DNA of 64,000 nt from contig NZ_OESG01000011.1 of NCBI RefSeq assembly GCF_900240945.1, positions 282,778-346,777 on the forward strand, in the 5' to 3' direction. The position numbers and the translations under genes were made by a program. Of the stretch, positions 53,701 to 63,789 are shown piece after piece; the stretch's first letter is position 1, and the number at the start of each line of letters is the position of its first letter. The notes under the pieces are model-generated. The model was not told the origin of the DNA, searched no databases, and worked only from the letters and a program-made list of their open reading frames with translations. Source of the stretch: Mycobacterium sp. 3519A (lineage in GTDB: Bacteria > Actinomycetota > Actinomycetes > Mycobacteriales > Mycobacteriaceae).

Positions 53701-55632
53701 CAGACCGAGGACTTCACCGTCGTCGGGATCGGCGACATGAGCGGCGACGTGTTCGGCAACGGCATGCTGCTGTCCAAACACATCCGGCTGTTGGCCGCGT
53801 TCGACCACCGGCACGTCTTCATCGATCCGTCACCCGATGCGGCGACGTCGTGGGACGAGCGCAAGCGAATGTTCGAGCTGCCGCGGTCGTCGTGGGACGA
53901 CTACGACCGGTCACTGATCAGCGAGGGCGGCGGCGTCTACAGCCGTGAGCAGAAGTCGATCCCGATCAGCCCGCAGGCCCGCGCCGCGCTCGGCATCGCC
54001 GACGACATCGAGGAGTTGACCCCGCCTGCGCTGATCAAGGCGATCCTCAAGGCACCCGCCGATTTGTTGTTCAACGGCGGGATCGGCACCTACATCAAGG
54101 CCGAGACCGAATCGGACGCCGACGTCGGCGACCGCGCCAACGATCCGGTGCGCATCAACGGAAACCAGGTGCGCGCCAAGGTGATCGGCGAGGGCGGCAA
54201 CCTCGGCGTCACCTCACTGGGCCGCATCGAGTTCTGCCTGGCGGGCGGGCGCTGCAACACCGACGCGCTGGACAACTCCGCGGGCGTCGACTGCTCCGAC
54301 CACGAGGTCAACATCAAGATCCTGGTCGACTCGCTGGTGACGGCGGGCAAGGTGCGTCCCGAGGACCGCACGCAACTGCTGGTGTCGATGACCGACGAGG
54401 TCGGCCGACTGGTGTTGACCGACAACGAGGATCAGAACGATCTGATGGGCACCAGTCGCGCCAACGCCGCCAGCCTGCTCCCGGTGCATGCGCGGATGAT
54501 CAAGGACTTCGTCAAAGACCACGGGCTCAACCGCGAACTCGAGGCGCTGCCGTCGGAGAAGGAGATCCACCGCCGGACCGAAGCAGGACTCGGTTTGACG
54601 TCACCCGAACTGGCGACCCTGATGGCACACGTGAAGCTCGTACTCAAGGACGAGATACTCGCCAGTGAGCTTCCCGACCAGGAAGTCTTCGCCTCGCGGT
54701 TGCCGTGGTACTTCCCGCACAACCTGCGCGACCAGTTCGCCGCCGAAATCCGGCAACACCAACTGCGGCGCGAGATCGTCACCACCATGCTGGTCAACGA
54801 TCTCGTCGACACCAGCGGGATCACCTTCGCCTACCGGGTTTGCGAGGACGTCGGGGTCCGTCCTGTCGACGCGGTGCGCAGCTACGTGGCCACCAATGCG
54901 ATCTTCAGGGTCGGCGAGGTGTGGCGACAGATCCGCGCGGCCGACATCTCGGTGGCCGTATCCGACCGCATGACACTGGATCTGCGCAGGCTCATCGACC
55001 GGGCGGCACGGTGGCTGCTCAACTACCGGCCGCAACCGCTGGCGACCGGTGCCGAGATCAACCGGTTCGCCGAGAAGGTCCGGGTGCTGACGCCGCGGAT
55101 GTCGGAGTGGCTGCGCGGCGACGACAAGGTGATCGTGGAGAAGGAAGCCGGCGAGTTCAGCTCCCAAGGTGTGCCCGATGATTTGGCGTACATGGTGGCG
55201 ACCGGGCTGTACCAGTACAGCCTGCTCGACGTGATCGACATCGCCGACATCATCGACCGCGACCCGGCCGAAGTCGCCGATACCTATTTCGCGTTGATGG
55301 CCCGTCTCGGCACCGACGGACTGCTGACGGCGGTGTCCCGCCTAGAACGCGACGACCGCTGGCATTCGTTGGCCCGCTTGGCGATTCGCGACGACATCTA
55401 CGGATCGATCAGGGCGCTGTGCTTCGACGTGCTGGCGGTCGGTGAGCCGGAGGAAAGTGGCGAGGAGAAGATCGCCGAGTGGGAGGCCACCAACAGTTCG
55501 CGGGTGAGCCGGGCGCAGCGCACACTCGCCGAGATCTATGAAAGCGGTGACCTGGACCTGGCGACACTGTCGGTGGCGGCGCGCCAGTTGCGCAGCATGA
55601 CAAGGACGAGCGGAACAGGAACGACTGGGTGA
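50794..55632 (+). CDS. gdh: NAD-specific glutamate dehydrogenase, large (about 180 kDa) type
   Basis: A 1612-aa enzyme converting glutamate and NAD+ to 2-oxoglutarate and ammonia. The N-terminal 700 residues are a regulatory region with ACT-like parts; the catalytic domain contains [16 protein letters not shown], the Lys-bearing [13 protein letters not shown] and the nucleotide-binding [19 protein letters not shown]. Length and order fit the giant bacterial NAD-GDH (Rv2476c). In mycobacteria GDH is inhibited by the FHA protein GarA. Its TGA overlaps the GTG of the thioesterase (GTGA). Confidence 0.95.
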   Translation: MTVNPGTGTGVGGSTAPPPLSQDTIARLARAYMSTYRGPHGDAPGADSTVTAPVRAAVSTLISPAMIDAQLRLGAHRSFGDTRVAVYGEDDPAGFGPALQIVTDNASMLMDSVTVLLHRLGVAYKAIMNPVFRARRGPSGDLLAIEPASDAPFGDGIDETWIHVQLADSCDPKIIDEVKRLLPGVLADARQVALDSTSMTAMLISLAAELDSDTQGRFPSSDRKDVAALLRWLADGHFVLLGYQRCQVSNGQSAVDPSSRLGVLRLRTDVLPQLTGNDDLLVLAQATMPSFLRYGAYPYIVVVRENMPGAVIEHRFVGLFTVAAMNANVLEIPLISRRVNDALAIAHRDPSHPGQLLLDIIQTIPRSELFALSAKELLDMAMAVVDLGSRRRTLLFLRADQLAHFVSCLVYLPRDRYTTAVRLEMQDILVRELGGVSIDYAARVSESPWAVVHFTVRLPEGRRKQDIDVSLENESRIQDLLTEAARTWGDRLIGAVKTGSITQTMAEHYSGAFQEVYKQAVAPWDAINDIAIIEMLQDNSVRLVLGDRGADGVAQLTWYLGGRSASLSHLLPMLQSMGVVVLEERPFTVARPDGLQVWIYQFKVSPHPDIPTPSEGPDRASMAERFADAVTAIWHGRAEIDRFNELVLRAGLTWQQVALLRMYAKYLRQAGFPYSQSHIEGVINGNAGTARSLVELFEALFDPTPSDDNRRRDAQAAAAAVAADIDALVSLDTDRVLRAFASMIQATLRTNYFVTKADSARAQNVLSIKLNPVLIDELPLPRPRFEIFVYSPRVEGVHLRFGFVARGGLRWSDRKEDFRTEILGLVKAQAVKNAVIVPVGAKGGFVVKNPPPAEDRDAFRNEGIACYKLFIAGLLDVTDNVDKATGNVVTPTDVVRRDGDDAYLVVAADKGTATFSDIANEVAASYGFWLGDAFASGGSVGYDHKAMGITAKGAWEAVKRHFREMGVDTQTEDFTVVGIGDMSGDVFGNGMLLSKHIRLLAAFDHRHVFIDPSPDAATSWDERKRMFELPRSSWDDYDRSLISEGGGVYSREQKSIPISPQARAALGIADDIEELTPPALIKAILKAPADLLFNGGIGTYIKAETESDADVGDRANDPVRINGNQVRAKVIGEGGNLGVTSLGRIEFCLAGGRCNTDALDNSAGVDCSDHEVNIKILVDSLVTAGKVRPEDRTQLLVSMTDEVGRLVLTDNEDQNDLMGTSRANAASLLPVHARMIKDFVKDHGLNRELEALPSEKEIHRRTEAGLGLTSPELATLMAHVKLVLKDEILASELPDQEVFASRLPWYFPHNLRDQFAAEIRQHQLRREIVTTMLVNDLVDTSGITFAYRVCEDVGVRPVDAVRSYVATNAIFRVGEVWRQIRAADISVAVSDRMTLDLRRLIDRAARWLLNYRPQPLATGAEINRFAEKVRVLTPRMSEWLRGDDKVIVEKEAGEFSSQGVPDDLAYMVATGLYQYSLLDVIDIADIIDRDPAEVADTYFALMARLGTDGLLTAVSRLERDDRWHSLARLAIRDDIYGSIRALCFDVLAVGEPEESGEEKIAEWEATNSSRVSRAQRTLAEIYESGDLDLATLSVAARQLRSMTRTSGTGTTG

Positions 55633-56042
55633 CAAATGGTTTTGTAGCGCCGGTGCACGTGCGGTGGTCCGACATCGACATGTACCAGCACATCAACCAC
55701 GCCACGATGGTCACCATCCTCGAAGAGGCCAGAATCCCGTTTCTGCGTGAGCCGTTCGAGGCGGTGATCGAGGAGATCGGTCTGCTGATCCACGAGGTGA
55801 AGATCCTCTACAAGGGCCAGCTGCGGCTGCGGGATTCGCCGTTGCAGGTGACGATGTTCTCCAAGCGGGTGCGGGCCGTCGACTTCACGATCGGCTACGA
55901 GGTCCGGTCGGTTCGCAAGGATCCCGATTCCAAGCCCGCGGTGATCGCCGAGACTCAGCTGGCCGCCGTGCACATCAAAGAGCAACGGCTGGAACGACTC
56001 TCGCCTGCCCAGCGCGAATACCTGCAGCGCTATCTTCGATGA
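55629..56042 (+). CDS. Hotdog-fold acyl-CoA thioesterase
   Basis: A 137-aa single hotdog-domain thioesterase of the 4HBT family with the motif [17 protein letters not shown] near residue 10, which holds the catalytic Asp. It hydrolyses an acyl-CoA; the chain type is unknown. It starts with GTG overlapping the gdh stop and its stop overlaps the start of the next gene (ATGA), so it belongs to the gdh operon. Rv2475c is the likely ortholog by position. Confidence 0.85.
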   Translation: MTNGFVAPVHVRWSDIDMYQHINHATMVTILEEARIPFLREPFEAVIEEIGLLIHEVKILYKGQLRLRDSPLQVTMFSKRVRAVDFTIGYEVRSVRKDPDSKPAVIAETQLAAVHIKEQRLERLSPAQREYLQRYLR

Positions 56043-56713
56043 CCGCACCGGAACGCGGTATCTGGCTCGATGATGCCCCGCATCGGGAGGACTTGACGAC
56101 GTTCATCGAGCGGGCGATGCGGCTGGATGAGGCGGCGGTCATCCGCCTTCGTGAGCGGGCGGGCGGCCTCGTGGTGGCTTGGGTGGCAACCGGTTTCGAT
56201 GTGCTGGCCAGCCGGGTCGTGCACGGGCGGGTCAAGCCGGGCGACCTCAGCGCAGGCGCCGACGCGCTGTCGACGGGCCTGACCGCGATGGACCTCAGCG
56301 GCTACGTTGACCCCGGATTCCCGATGGATTCCGCATGGCGAGGGGTCCTGCCGCCCGAATCCGGCTTCGTGCATCTCGACGACGTGCCCGCGCGGGCGGT
56401 GCTGGAACTGGCGCAGCGCGGCACCGCGCTGGCGAAGGAGCACTCCAGCGCGCACGGTCCGCCGGCGTCGCTGCTGGATCAGGAAGTGGTTTCGGTCAGC
56501 TCTGGCGACGACACCGTCGGCATCCCGATGCGTTGCGTATTCGCCTTGACAGCAATGGGTTTCCTGCCGCAGTCGTCGGAACAGCTGGACCCGGCCACCG
56601 TCGCCGCCGACGAGATCGTCCGGGTGCGGGTACTGCCGACGTGGCTGCGCATCGACGCCCGGTTCGGGTCGGTGTACCGCCGCCGCGGCGACCCGGCTGT
56701 GGTGCTGCGCTGA
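56039..56713 (+). CDS. Conserved hypothetical protein
   Basis: A 224-aa soluble protein, last in the gdh operon, starting [18 protein letters not shown]. No known domain is recognised. It has a histidine and cysteine-poor sequence with a recurring acidic pattern (LDDVPARAVLELAQRG). By position it corresponds to Rv2474c. A palindromic element follows between it and the convergent alpha-glucosidase gene. Confidence 0.75.
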   Translation: MTAPERGIWLDDAPHREDLTTFIERAMRLDEAAVIRLRERAGGLVVAWVATGFDVLASRVVHGRVKPGDLSAGADALSTGLTAMDLSGYVDPGFPMDSAWRGVLPPESGFVHLDDVPARAVLELAQRGTALAKEHSSAHGPPASLLDQEVVSVSSGDDTVGIPMRCVFALTAMGFLPQSSEQLDPATVAADEIVRVRVLPTWLRIDARFGSVYRRRGDPAVVLR

Positions 56714-56720
56714 CTTTCCC

Positions 56721-56782
56721 CGCGAGCAGACGTAAAAGGTCCCGACACGCCGGGATTTCGGGACACTTTGCGACTGCTCGCG
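56721..56782. repeat. Palindromic intergenic element (terminator-like), type B
   Basis: Arms 56721-56745 and 56758-56782 pair at 21 of 25 positions, starting CGCGAGCAG and ending CTGCTCGCG. The loop region has GACACGCCGGGATTTCG, which resembles the core of the element at 46693. It lies between convergent genes and is a probable bidirectional terminator. Confidence 0.7.
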
Positions 56783-56789
56783 CAGGAGA

Positions 56790-58355
56790 CTAGACCACCC
56801 ACACCGCAGTGTTCGGCGGCAGCACGCCGTCGGCCAACGGGCCGCTGGCCAACAACACCTCACCCTCAGGCAGCGTCATCGCCTCGGTCCCGGCGTTCAG
56901 CGCGCAGACCAGTCCGCTGCTGACCCGAAACACCACGCCGCCGGCGGGGGAGTCCAGCCACGCCAACGTCCGGCCGCCGAATTCTCCACCGCCGCGGCGC
57001 AACTCGAATGCGCGCCGGAAGAATGCCAGCGTCGAATCGGGGTCGGCGAGTTGCTTGTCCACCGTCAACGCGGCCCACTCGGCTGGCACCGGCAGCCACG
57101 TGTCGACATTCGACGAGAACCCGAACGGCGGAGCATCGCCCTCCCACGGCACCGGCACCCGCGACGCGTCGCGGCCGCGGCGGGTGTGCCCCGAGCGCTC
57201 CCACACCGGATCGCGCAGGGCCGCGTCGGGCAGATCGACGTTCGGCAGGCCGAGTTCCTCACCGTTGTAGATGAACACCGCACCTGGCAGCGCGAGCATC
57301 AGCAGCGCCATCGCCCGCGCTCGGGCCAACCCGACAGGCCCGCCGCCGTACCGGGTCGGTTCCCTGTCGACGTCGTGGTTGGCCAGCGTCCACGTCGGCA
57401 CGGCGTCCACCAGCGCCGCGGCGGCAAGCGAATTCTCAACGGCCCCACGGATATCCGCGGCGTCGAACTTCGCGCGCAACAGCCGGAAGTTGAAGCCCAG
57501 ATGCAGTTCGTCGTCGCGCACGTAGCGGGAGAACTGCTCGTTGTCGTAGACCCACACCTCGCCGATGGCGACGGCGTCCGGATAGTCGTCGAACACGCGC
57601 CGGATTTGGCGGTGGATCTCGTGCACACCGTCGTTGTTGAACCGCGGGTCGTCGTCCATGTCGGCCAGCAGCATCTCGGCCGTGACGACGTCCATGTCGG
57701 GCAGCCCCGGCGGTTTGGCCATCCCGTGCGCGACGTCGATGCGGAAGCCGTCGATACCGCGCTCCAGCCAGAACCGCAGCGTCTTCTCCAGATCGTCGAA
57801 AACCTCGGGATTGTCCCAATTCAGGTCCGGCTGCTCGGCGTCGAGCAGATGCAGATACCACTGGCCGGGTGTGCCGTCGGCCTCGGTGACGCGGGTCCAC
57901 GCAGGCCCGCCGAACACCGACACCCAGTTGTTGGGCGGCTCAACGCCGCCGGGGCCGGTGCCGTCGCGGAAGATGTAGCGCTCACGCGGGTCGCTGCCCG
58001 GGCCGGCGGCCAGCGCCGCCTGAAACCACGGATGCTGCGAGCTGGTGTGGTTGGGAACCAGGTCCATCGTCACCTTGATGCCGCGCCGGTGCGCGGCATC
58101 GGTCAACCGGTCCAGCGCGTCGATGCCGCCGAACAGCGGGTCGACGTCGCGGGGGTCGGCGACGTCGTAGCCGTGGTCGGCCATGGGCGACACCATCACG
58201 GGGTTCAGCCAGATGGCGTCGACGCCGAGCGCGCGCAGGTAGTCCAGCTTGGCGGTGACACCGTCGAGGTCACCGACACCATCGCCGTCGCTGTCGCGGA
58301 ACGACCTGGGATACACCTGATAGAACAGCGCGTGCGACCACCAGGGCGTGCTCAT
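56790..58355 (-). CDS. aglA: Alpha-glucosidase, GH13 family
   Basis: A 521-aa glycoside hydrolase with the usual GH13 series: YQVYPRSFRDSDGDGVGD at the start, DLVPNHTS, the nucleophile Asp in GFRIDVAHGM (near residue 207), the acid Glu in GEVWVYDNEQ (near 265) and NHDVDR. It hydrolyses alpha-1,4 or alpha-1,6 linked glucosyl units in the cytosol, as no signal peptide is visible. ATG 58355 shares a base with the glbO stop, so it is translated after glbO. The frame is open 150 codons upstream over glbO but that is a shadow. Confidence 0.9.
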   Translation of the reverse strand: MSTPWWSHALFYQVYPRSFRDSDGDGVGDLDGVTAKLDYLRALGVDAIWLNPVMVSPMADHGYDVADPRDVDPLFGGIDALDRLTDAAHRRGIKVTMDLVPNHTSSQHPWFQAALAAGPGSDPRERYIFRDGTGPGGVEPPNNWVSVFGGPAWTRVTEADGTPGQWYLHLLDAEQPDLNWDNPEVFDDLEKTLRFWLERGIDGFRIDVAHGMAKPPGLPDMDVVTAEMLLADMDDDPRFNNDGVHEIHRQIRRVFDDYPDAVAIGEVWVYDNEQFSRYVRDDELHLGFNFRLLRAKFDAADIRGAVENSLAAAALVDAVPTWTLANHDVDREPTRYGGGPVGLARARAMALLMLALPGAVFIYNGEELGLPNVDLPDAALRDPVWERSGHTRRGRDASRVPVPWEGDAPPFGFSSNVDTWLPVPAEWAALTVDKQLADPDSTLAFFRRAFELRRGGGEFGGRTLAWLDSPAGGVVFRVSSGLVCALNAGTEAMTLPEGEVLLASGPLADGVLPPNTAVWVV

Positions 58356-58759
58356 CAGAACGGCGAGTTCACCATCGAATGCGCGGCCATTTCCAGATAG
58401 CTGAGAAGTTCCTTGCGGTGCTCGTCGTCGAGCGTATGCGAGTCGATCTCCGCGACGGCGGTGTGCATGCACCGCAGCCACGCGTCGCGCTCCAGATAGC
58501 CGATCTTGAACGGCGCGTGCCGCAAGCGCAGCCGGGGATGGCCGCGCCGATCCGAGTACGTCCGCGGGCCGCCCCAGTATTGCTCGAGGAACATCCGCAA
58601 CCGCTCTTCGGCACCGTCGAGGTCGTCCTCCGGGTAGATCGGACGCAGGATCTCGTCCTCGCGGACCAGTTGGTAGAACCGCGCCACGATCTTGTGAAAC
58701 GTGTCGTGGCCACCGACTTCGTCGTAGAACGAGCGCTGCGGAGCTGTCACGCGCTCCAT
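58355..58759 (-). CDS. glbO: Truncated hemoglobin O
   Basis: A 134-aa group II truncated hemoglobin. The diagnostic segments are [33 protein letters not shown] (with the CD1 Tyr), [16 protein letters not shown] and [14 protein letters not shown], the last with the G8 Trp. The protein handles O2, NO or peroxide at the membrane-associated respiratory chain by family precedent. I start at the ATG of [12 protein letters not shown], close to the M. tuberculosis GlbO length of 128 aa. It is first in a two-gene operon with aglA, divergent from the HNH gene. Confidence 0.92.
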   Translation of the reverse strand: MERVTAPQRSFYDEVGGHDTFHKIVARFYQLVREDEILRPIYPEDDLDGAEERLRMFLEQYWGGPRTYSDRRGHPRLRLRHAPFKIGYLERDAWLRCMHTAVAEIDSHTLDDEHRKELLSYLEMAAHSMVNSPF

Positions 58760-58889
58760 TGTCCCTGTGGCCGGTTGCGCGCCGCGAACCGGTGAGGTCA
58801 TCCACTGTTCACCAGAGTGACCAGCGAACACGGGCAGAATTGTCGTGCGATTGTCCCCAATCCATGGTGGACTGTCGGTCGGAGGACGT

Positions 58890-59546
<657 letters not shown>

Positions 59547-59572
59547 CCAGTGGCTGTTATACGGTTTGCGTC

Positions 59573-59818
59573 GTGAGCACCGCATTGACTCATTCCCTCC
59601 TCGGAGGCGTTCCGCTGGTTGTCCTGCTGGTGTTGATCGGCCTGATCTACGGGGTCGGCAAGAACCGCAAGGGCCCGCACCCCGAGACCTACAAGTTGAC
59701 CGAGCCGTGGACGCACGAGCCGATTCTGTGGGCGTCCGACGAGCCGGCCGATCACGGCCACGGCGGTCATGATTCGCACGGCGTCACGATTGGAGGCGGC
59801 GCAAGTGGTAAGTGGTGA
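59573..59818 (+). CDS. ctaJ: Small membrane protein, probable cytochrome c oxidase subunit CtaJ
   Basis: An 81-aa protein starting with GTG ([17 protein letters not shown]) with one transmembrane helix, then a soluble part with [19 protein letters not shown], and a His-rich [10 protein letters not shown] before the end GGGASGKW. I recall this sequence type as CtaJ, an accessory subunit of the aa3 oxidase in the mycobacterial bc1-aa3 supercomplex, encoded near pepN in M. smegmatis. The end of the gene overlaps the start of the next by 14 nt. Confidence 0.7.
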   Translation: MSTALTHSLLGGVPLVVLLVLIGLIYGVGKNRKGPHPETYKLTEPWTHEPILWASDEPADHGHGGHDSHGVTIGGGASGKW

Positions 59819-60281
59819 GGTCGCGACTGTCGGATCAGCGCTCCCGGCGCAGCTGCCGCGCGGGTTCGTCGTAACCAACAGCGGCCGGATTTCCGGCGTC
59901 ACCGAGCCCGGTCAGGTGTCGGTGACCTACCCGTTCCCGGTCAAGGATCTGGTGGTGCTCGACGACGCGCTCAAGTACGGCTCGCGGTACGCCAAGGCCC
60001 GCTTCGCGGTGTACCTGGGCGACCTCGGTGCCGACACCGCAGCCACCGCCAGGTCCATCCTTGCCAAGGTGCCGACGCCGAACAACGCTGTGCTGCTGGC
60101 GGTTTCGCCGAACCAGCGCGCCATCGAGGTGGTCTACGGCGCCGACGTGCAAGGCCGCGGCATCGAGGAGTCCGCGCCGCTCGGCGTCTCGGCGGCCGCC
60201 GCGTCGTTCAAAGAGGGCAACCTGATGGACGGCCTGATCAGCGCCATCCGGGTGCTCAGCGCGGGCGTCTCACCCCGCTAA
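59805..60281 (+). CDS. TPM-like protein, possible respiratory supercomplex factor (PRSAF1 / Rv2468c type)
   Basis: A 158-aa soluble protein with a TPM-like (DUF5130) pattern: [59 protein letters not shown] and the end [11 protein letters not shown] recall a homolog next to CtaJ as a supercomplex-associated factor in M. smegmatis; this is memory, not a search. GTG 59805 has GGAGG 8 nt upstream and lies inside ctaJ, so the two are coupled. Its last bases overlap the convergent HNH-like gene. Confidence 0.7.
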   Translation: MVSGEVATVGSALPAQLPRGFVVTNSGRISGVTEPGQVSVTYPFPVKDLVVLDDALKYGSRYAKARFAVYLGDLGADTAATARSILAKVPTPNNAVLLAVSPNQRAIEVVYGADVQGRGIEESAPLGVSAAAASFKEGNLMDGLISAIRVLSAGVSPR

Positions 60282-60611
60282 CATCGCGCGGATCTCGACG
60301 TAGCGCGCCAGGAATGCGCGCTCGTCGAGGCGCTTGCGGCGTAGCCAGGCGGTGACTTCCTCGTTGCACTTGCTGGTGTTGCACGCCGCGCACGCGGGCA
60401 CCACGTTGTCGACGGTGTAGCGCCCGCCCCGCGAGATCGCCATCACGCAGTCACGCTGCAGCGGCTTGTCGGTCGCGCCGCAGTACGCGCAGCCGCTCCA
60501 GGCCGCCTGGATCGCCGCCCACTGCTCGGCGGTCAGGTCATTGACGACGGCGTCGAGCCGACGCTTCCGCTTGCGGGCGGCACGCGCTCTGCGCGTGCGA
60601 CTGACCACCAT
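60270..60611 (-). CDS. HNH-like zinc-finger nuclease-family protein with altered catalytic motif
   Basis: A 113-aa protein with a basic N-terminus ([13 protein letters not shown]) and an HNH fold: CAYCG, then [11 protein letters not shown] where DHxxP-SRGG is usual, then [15 protein letters not shown]. Both CxxC pairs remain, so the zinc site is intact, but the catalytic histidine position holds cysteine. It may be an inactive DNA-binding relative. The ATG at 60611 is chosen because the open frame upstream is a shadow of pepN. It follows pepN on the same strand. Confidence 0.75.
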   Translation of the reverse strand: MVVSRTRRARAARKRKRRLDAVVNDLTAEQWAAIQAAWSGCAYCGATDKPLQRDCVMAISRGGRYTVDNVVPACAACNTSKCNEEVTAWLRRKRLDERAFLARYVEIRAMLAG

Positions 60612-60634
60612 GCACGGAGCGTATGGCGGAGACG

Positions 60635-63211
60635 TCAGGTGATGTCGAAGGCGCGCGCTCGCAAAGCCCGCTCGACGCCCGCACGGCCCTCCACCACCAG
60701 TCGCCGCAACGGCGGTGGCACCTCGGAGTCGGCCAGGAACCGGTCGGCGGCGTCGAGGCCGGCCTGGCTGACATCCCACGCGGGGTAGAGGCCGATCACC
60801 ACCGTCTGCGCGACCTCACTCGAACGCCGCTGCCAGACACCCGAGATCGCGTCGAAGTACCTGGCGCGAAACGGGGTCAGCACCTCTTCCTGACCGGGCC
60901 TGACGAAGCCGCCGATGATCGAGCGTGCGGTGATGTTGGGCAGCGTGTCGTCTTCGATCACCTGCTGCCACGCCGCCTCCTTGACCGCTGGCTGCGGCCG
61001 TGCCGCCGATGCCGCGGCGGCGTGCCGCTTGCCTGCCGCGGTGGGGTCCCGCTGCGCCTCGGCGTCGATGAACGGGGTGTCCGGGCCGTCGGCGTCGACA
61101 ACGCCTGCGGCGGCCAGCGCGGTGACGATGCGCCAGCGCAGATCCGTGTCGACCACGAGGCCGGCCAGACCTTGGGTGGTCGGGTCGGCGTCCAGCAGCG
61201 CTCTCAACACGTCGGTGTGCCGATCGGACAGCACCGATCCGCACAGTGCGTTGACGTAGGCCAGTTGATGGTCGGACCCGGCCTCGGCGCCGCGGGCCAA
61301 TTCCAGCAGCCGGTCAGCGAAGGCGGGCCAGCCCTCGGCGCGGGCCCAACCCGGCTCGGCGTACGCGCTGAGCGCGGTCTGCGCCTGCAGCAGTAGTCGC
61401 TGCGCGACGCCGACCTCGGTTTCGGCGTGCACGCCGCCGGCGACCAGCGCCACGAAGTCGCGGGCGCGCAGTTCGGCTTCCCGGGTCATCTCCCATGCCG
61501 CCGACCACGCCAGTGTGCGTGGCAGCGGATCGGCGATGTCGGCGATGCGGGTCAGCACCGTCTGCAACGACTCGGCATCCAGGCGCAGTGAGCAGTACGT
61601 CAGGTCGTCGTCGTTGACCAGGATCAGCTTGCCGCGCGAAACTCCCTGCAGCGCAGGTACATCGGTGGTCGCACCCTCGACGTCGATTTCCTCGCGGTGG
61701 ATGCGGACCAGCTTGCCGCTGCCGTCATCGTCGTCGTAGACGCCGACCGCCAGCCGGTGCACCCTGGTCTCACCGGCGCCTGGTTGCGCGCCGCTCTGCG
61801 TGATGGCGAACCGGGTGAACCGCCCGTTGTCGTCGAGGTCGAAGTCGGGGCGCAGCGTGTTCAGGCCGGTGGTCTTGAGCCACTGCTGGCCCCAGCCGGA
61901 CAGGTCGCGGCCCGACGCCTTTTCCAGCGCGCCGAGCAGATCGCCGAAGGTGGCGTTGGCGAATGCGTGGTCGCGGAAGTAATCCCGCAGCCCGGAGAGG
62001 AACTCCTCGAGGCCGACGTAGGCGACCAGTTGCTTGAGCACGCTGGCGCCCTTGGCGTAGGTGATGCCGTCGAAATTCACCTCGACCGCGGCCAGGTCCG
62101 GGATGTCGGCGGCTACCGGGTGCGTCGAGGGCAGCTGGTCCTGCCGGTAGGCCCAGGACTTCTCGACGTTCGCGAACGTCGTCCACGCCTCTTTGTACTC
62201 GGTGGCCTCGGCCTGGCACAGCACCGAGGCGAAGGTGGCGAACGACTCGTTGAGCCACAGGTCGTCCCACCACTGCATCGTCACGAGATCGCCGAACCAC
62301 ATGTGCGCCATCTCGTGTAGCACCGTCTCGGCGCGGCGTTCGTACGATGCGCGGGTGACCTTGCTGCGGAAGACGTAATCCTCGAGGAACGTCACCGCGC
62401 CCGCGTTTTCCATTGCGCCTGCATTGAACTCGGGCACGAAGAGCTGGTCGTACTTGCCGAACGCGTACGGCACGCCGAAGTTGTTGTGGTAGAAGCCGAA
62501 TCCCTGCTTGGTCTCGGTGAACAGCCGCTCGGCGTCCATGAACTCGGCCAGCGACTTGCGGCAGAACAGACCAAGCGGAATGTCGCCGTGGTCGTCGCTG
62601 TAGGTGTCGTCCCATCTGGCGTACGGGCCCGCGATCAACGCCACCAGGTAGGTGCTCATCCGCGGGGTGGCGGCGAAGGTGTGCACGCCGTTGTCGTTCG
62701 ACACCGTCGCGCCGTTGGAGATGACCTCCCAGTGCGACGGCGCGGTGACGGTGAGGTCGAACGTGGCCTTCAGATCGGGCTGGTCGAAACACGCGAACAT
62801 CCGCTTGGCGTCGGCGGTTTCGAACTGGGAGTACAGATAGACCTCGCCGTCGACCGGGTCGACGAAGCGGTGCAGCCCCTCACCGGTGTTGGAGTAGCGG
62901 CAGTCGGCGTCGACGACGACGGTGTTGTGCGCTTGGAGCCCGTGCAGCGGAATGCCGGTGGACTCGTCGTAGCCGGACACGTCGATGGCGCGACCGTTGA
63001 GCGTCGCACTTCGGATGGAATTGGCGGCGATGTCGATGTAGGTGTCGGCGCCGGCCAGGGCGTCGAACTCGACCGTCGTCACCGAGCGGAACGTGTGTTC
63101 GCCCGGTTTACCCCCGCCGTCGGTGAGGTCGAGGACGATGCGATAGCTGTCGACGGTGACGAGCGCGGCGCGTTCGACGGCCTGCTCGCGAGTCAGATTG
63201 GGAAGTGCCAC
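60635..63211 (-). CDS. pepN: Aminopeptidase N, M1 family
   Basis: An 858-aa zinc metallopeptidase that removes N-terminal residues from peptides in the cytosol. The exopeptidase motif GAMEN and the zinc site HEMAHMWFG with LNESFA 19 residues later are both visible, near residues 260-320. Length fits M. tuberculosis PepN (Rv2467). The ATG at 63211 begins MALPNLTREQ. The small HNH-like gene follows it on the same strand. Confidence 0.95.
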   Translation of the reverse strand: MALPNLTREQAVERAALVTVDSYRIVLDLTDGGGKPGEHTFRSVTTVEFDALAGADTYIDIAANSIRSATLNGRAIDVSGYDESTGIPLHGLQAHNTVVVDADCRYSNTGEGLHRFVDPVDGEVYLYSQFETADAKRMFACFDQPDLKATFDLTVTAPSHWEVISNGATVSNDNGVHTFAATPRMSTYLVALIAGPYARWDDTYSDDHGDIPLGLFCRKSLAEFMDAERLFTETKQGFGFYHNNFGVPYAFGKYDQLFVPEFNAGAMENAGAVTFLEDYVFRSKVTRASYERRAETVLHEMAHMWFGDLVTMQWWDDLWLNESFATFASVLCQAEATEYKEAWTTFANVEKSWAYRQDQLPSTHPVAADIPDLAAVEVNFDGITYAKGASVLKQLVAYVGLEEFLSGLRDYFRDHAFANATFGDLLGALEKASGRDLSGWGQQWLKTTGLNTLRPDFDLDDNGRFTRFAITQSGAQPGAGETRVHRLAVGVYDDDDGSGKLVRIHREEIDVEGATTDVPALQGVSRGKLILVNDDDLTYCSLRLDAESLQTVLTRIADIADPLPRTLAWSAAWEMTREAELRARDFVALVAGGVHAETEVGVAQRLLLQAQTALSAYAEPGWARAEGWPAFADRLLELARGAEAGSDHQLAYVNALCGSVLSDRHTDVLRALLDADPTTQGLAGLVVDTDLRWRIVTALAAAGVVDADGPDTPFIDAEAQRDPTAAGKRHAAAASAARPQPAVKEAAWQQVIEDDTLPNITARSIIGGFVRPGQEEVLTPFRARYFDAISGVWQRRSSEVAQTVVIGLYPAWDVSQAGLDAADRFLADSEVPPPLRRLVVEGRAGVERALRARAFDIT

Positions 63212-63247
63212 GCGTCCAACTTATCGGCCGCGCAGCCAGGCGGCGCG

Positions 63248-63613
63248 CTACAGGCCAGGGATGTGCAGCCCGCTGAGTTGGTTCAGGAACGTTCCGTTGC
63301 CGATCGAGGTCATCATCGACGGGCAGTACATCTGGATCGCGATCCCGGTGAAGAAGGCCGCCATGTCCGGGTTGATGCCCTTGTTGGACACCGTCGAGTA
63401 GATCTGCGCCAGATTCTTACCAGGCTCGACGAGCATCGGGCAGATCGACTGGCCCAGTTGTTCGGTGCTGTTCGGGTCGTTGAAGCCGATGCCGGCGCTG
63501 GTCAGTGCGTTGAGGAAGGAGTTGTCGGGGTCGGCGGATGCCGGCGCTGCGAGGGTCACTGCCGCCGCGGCCCCGACCAGAGTTGCGGTCATAAATCGTT
63601 TCGCTTTAATCAC
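63248..63613 (-). CDS. Secreted DUF732-like protein
   Basis: A 121-aa exported protein with a signal peptide ending near APASADPDN. The mature part (FLNALTSAGIGF, STEQLGQSICPMLVEPG, AAFFTGIAIQMYCPSM) has the pattern of the mycobacterial DUF732 family with two conserved cysteines, and helices that resemble envelope-associated proteins. I start at the GTG at 63613; a TTG seven codons upstream and an ATG seven codons downstream are alternatives, and no strong ribosome binding site decides. It is divergent from the reductase at 63790. Confidence 0.75.
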   Translation of the reverse strand: MIKAKRFMTATLVGAAAAVTLAAPASADPDNSFLNALTSAGIGFNDPNSTEQLGQSICPMLVEPGKNLAQIYSTVSNKGINPDMAAFFTGIAIQMYCPSMMTSIGNGTFLNQLSGLHIPGL

Positions 63614-63789
63614 AAGGGAAACACTGATTGACAACGGTCACATCGACAACACGCTTGGATAACCATTTGCACACTATGCGTGTCCTTTGGGGCGACTTTT
63701 TGACCGTCGTGGCAGTGGGAACACAGCACTCGCGGGCACGGTTGTGCTGAACGGAGTTCTGCCCTTCTACCGAGAGGACCAACTGAGTA

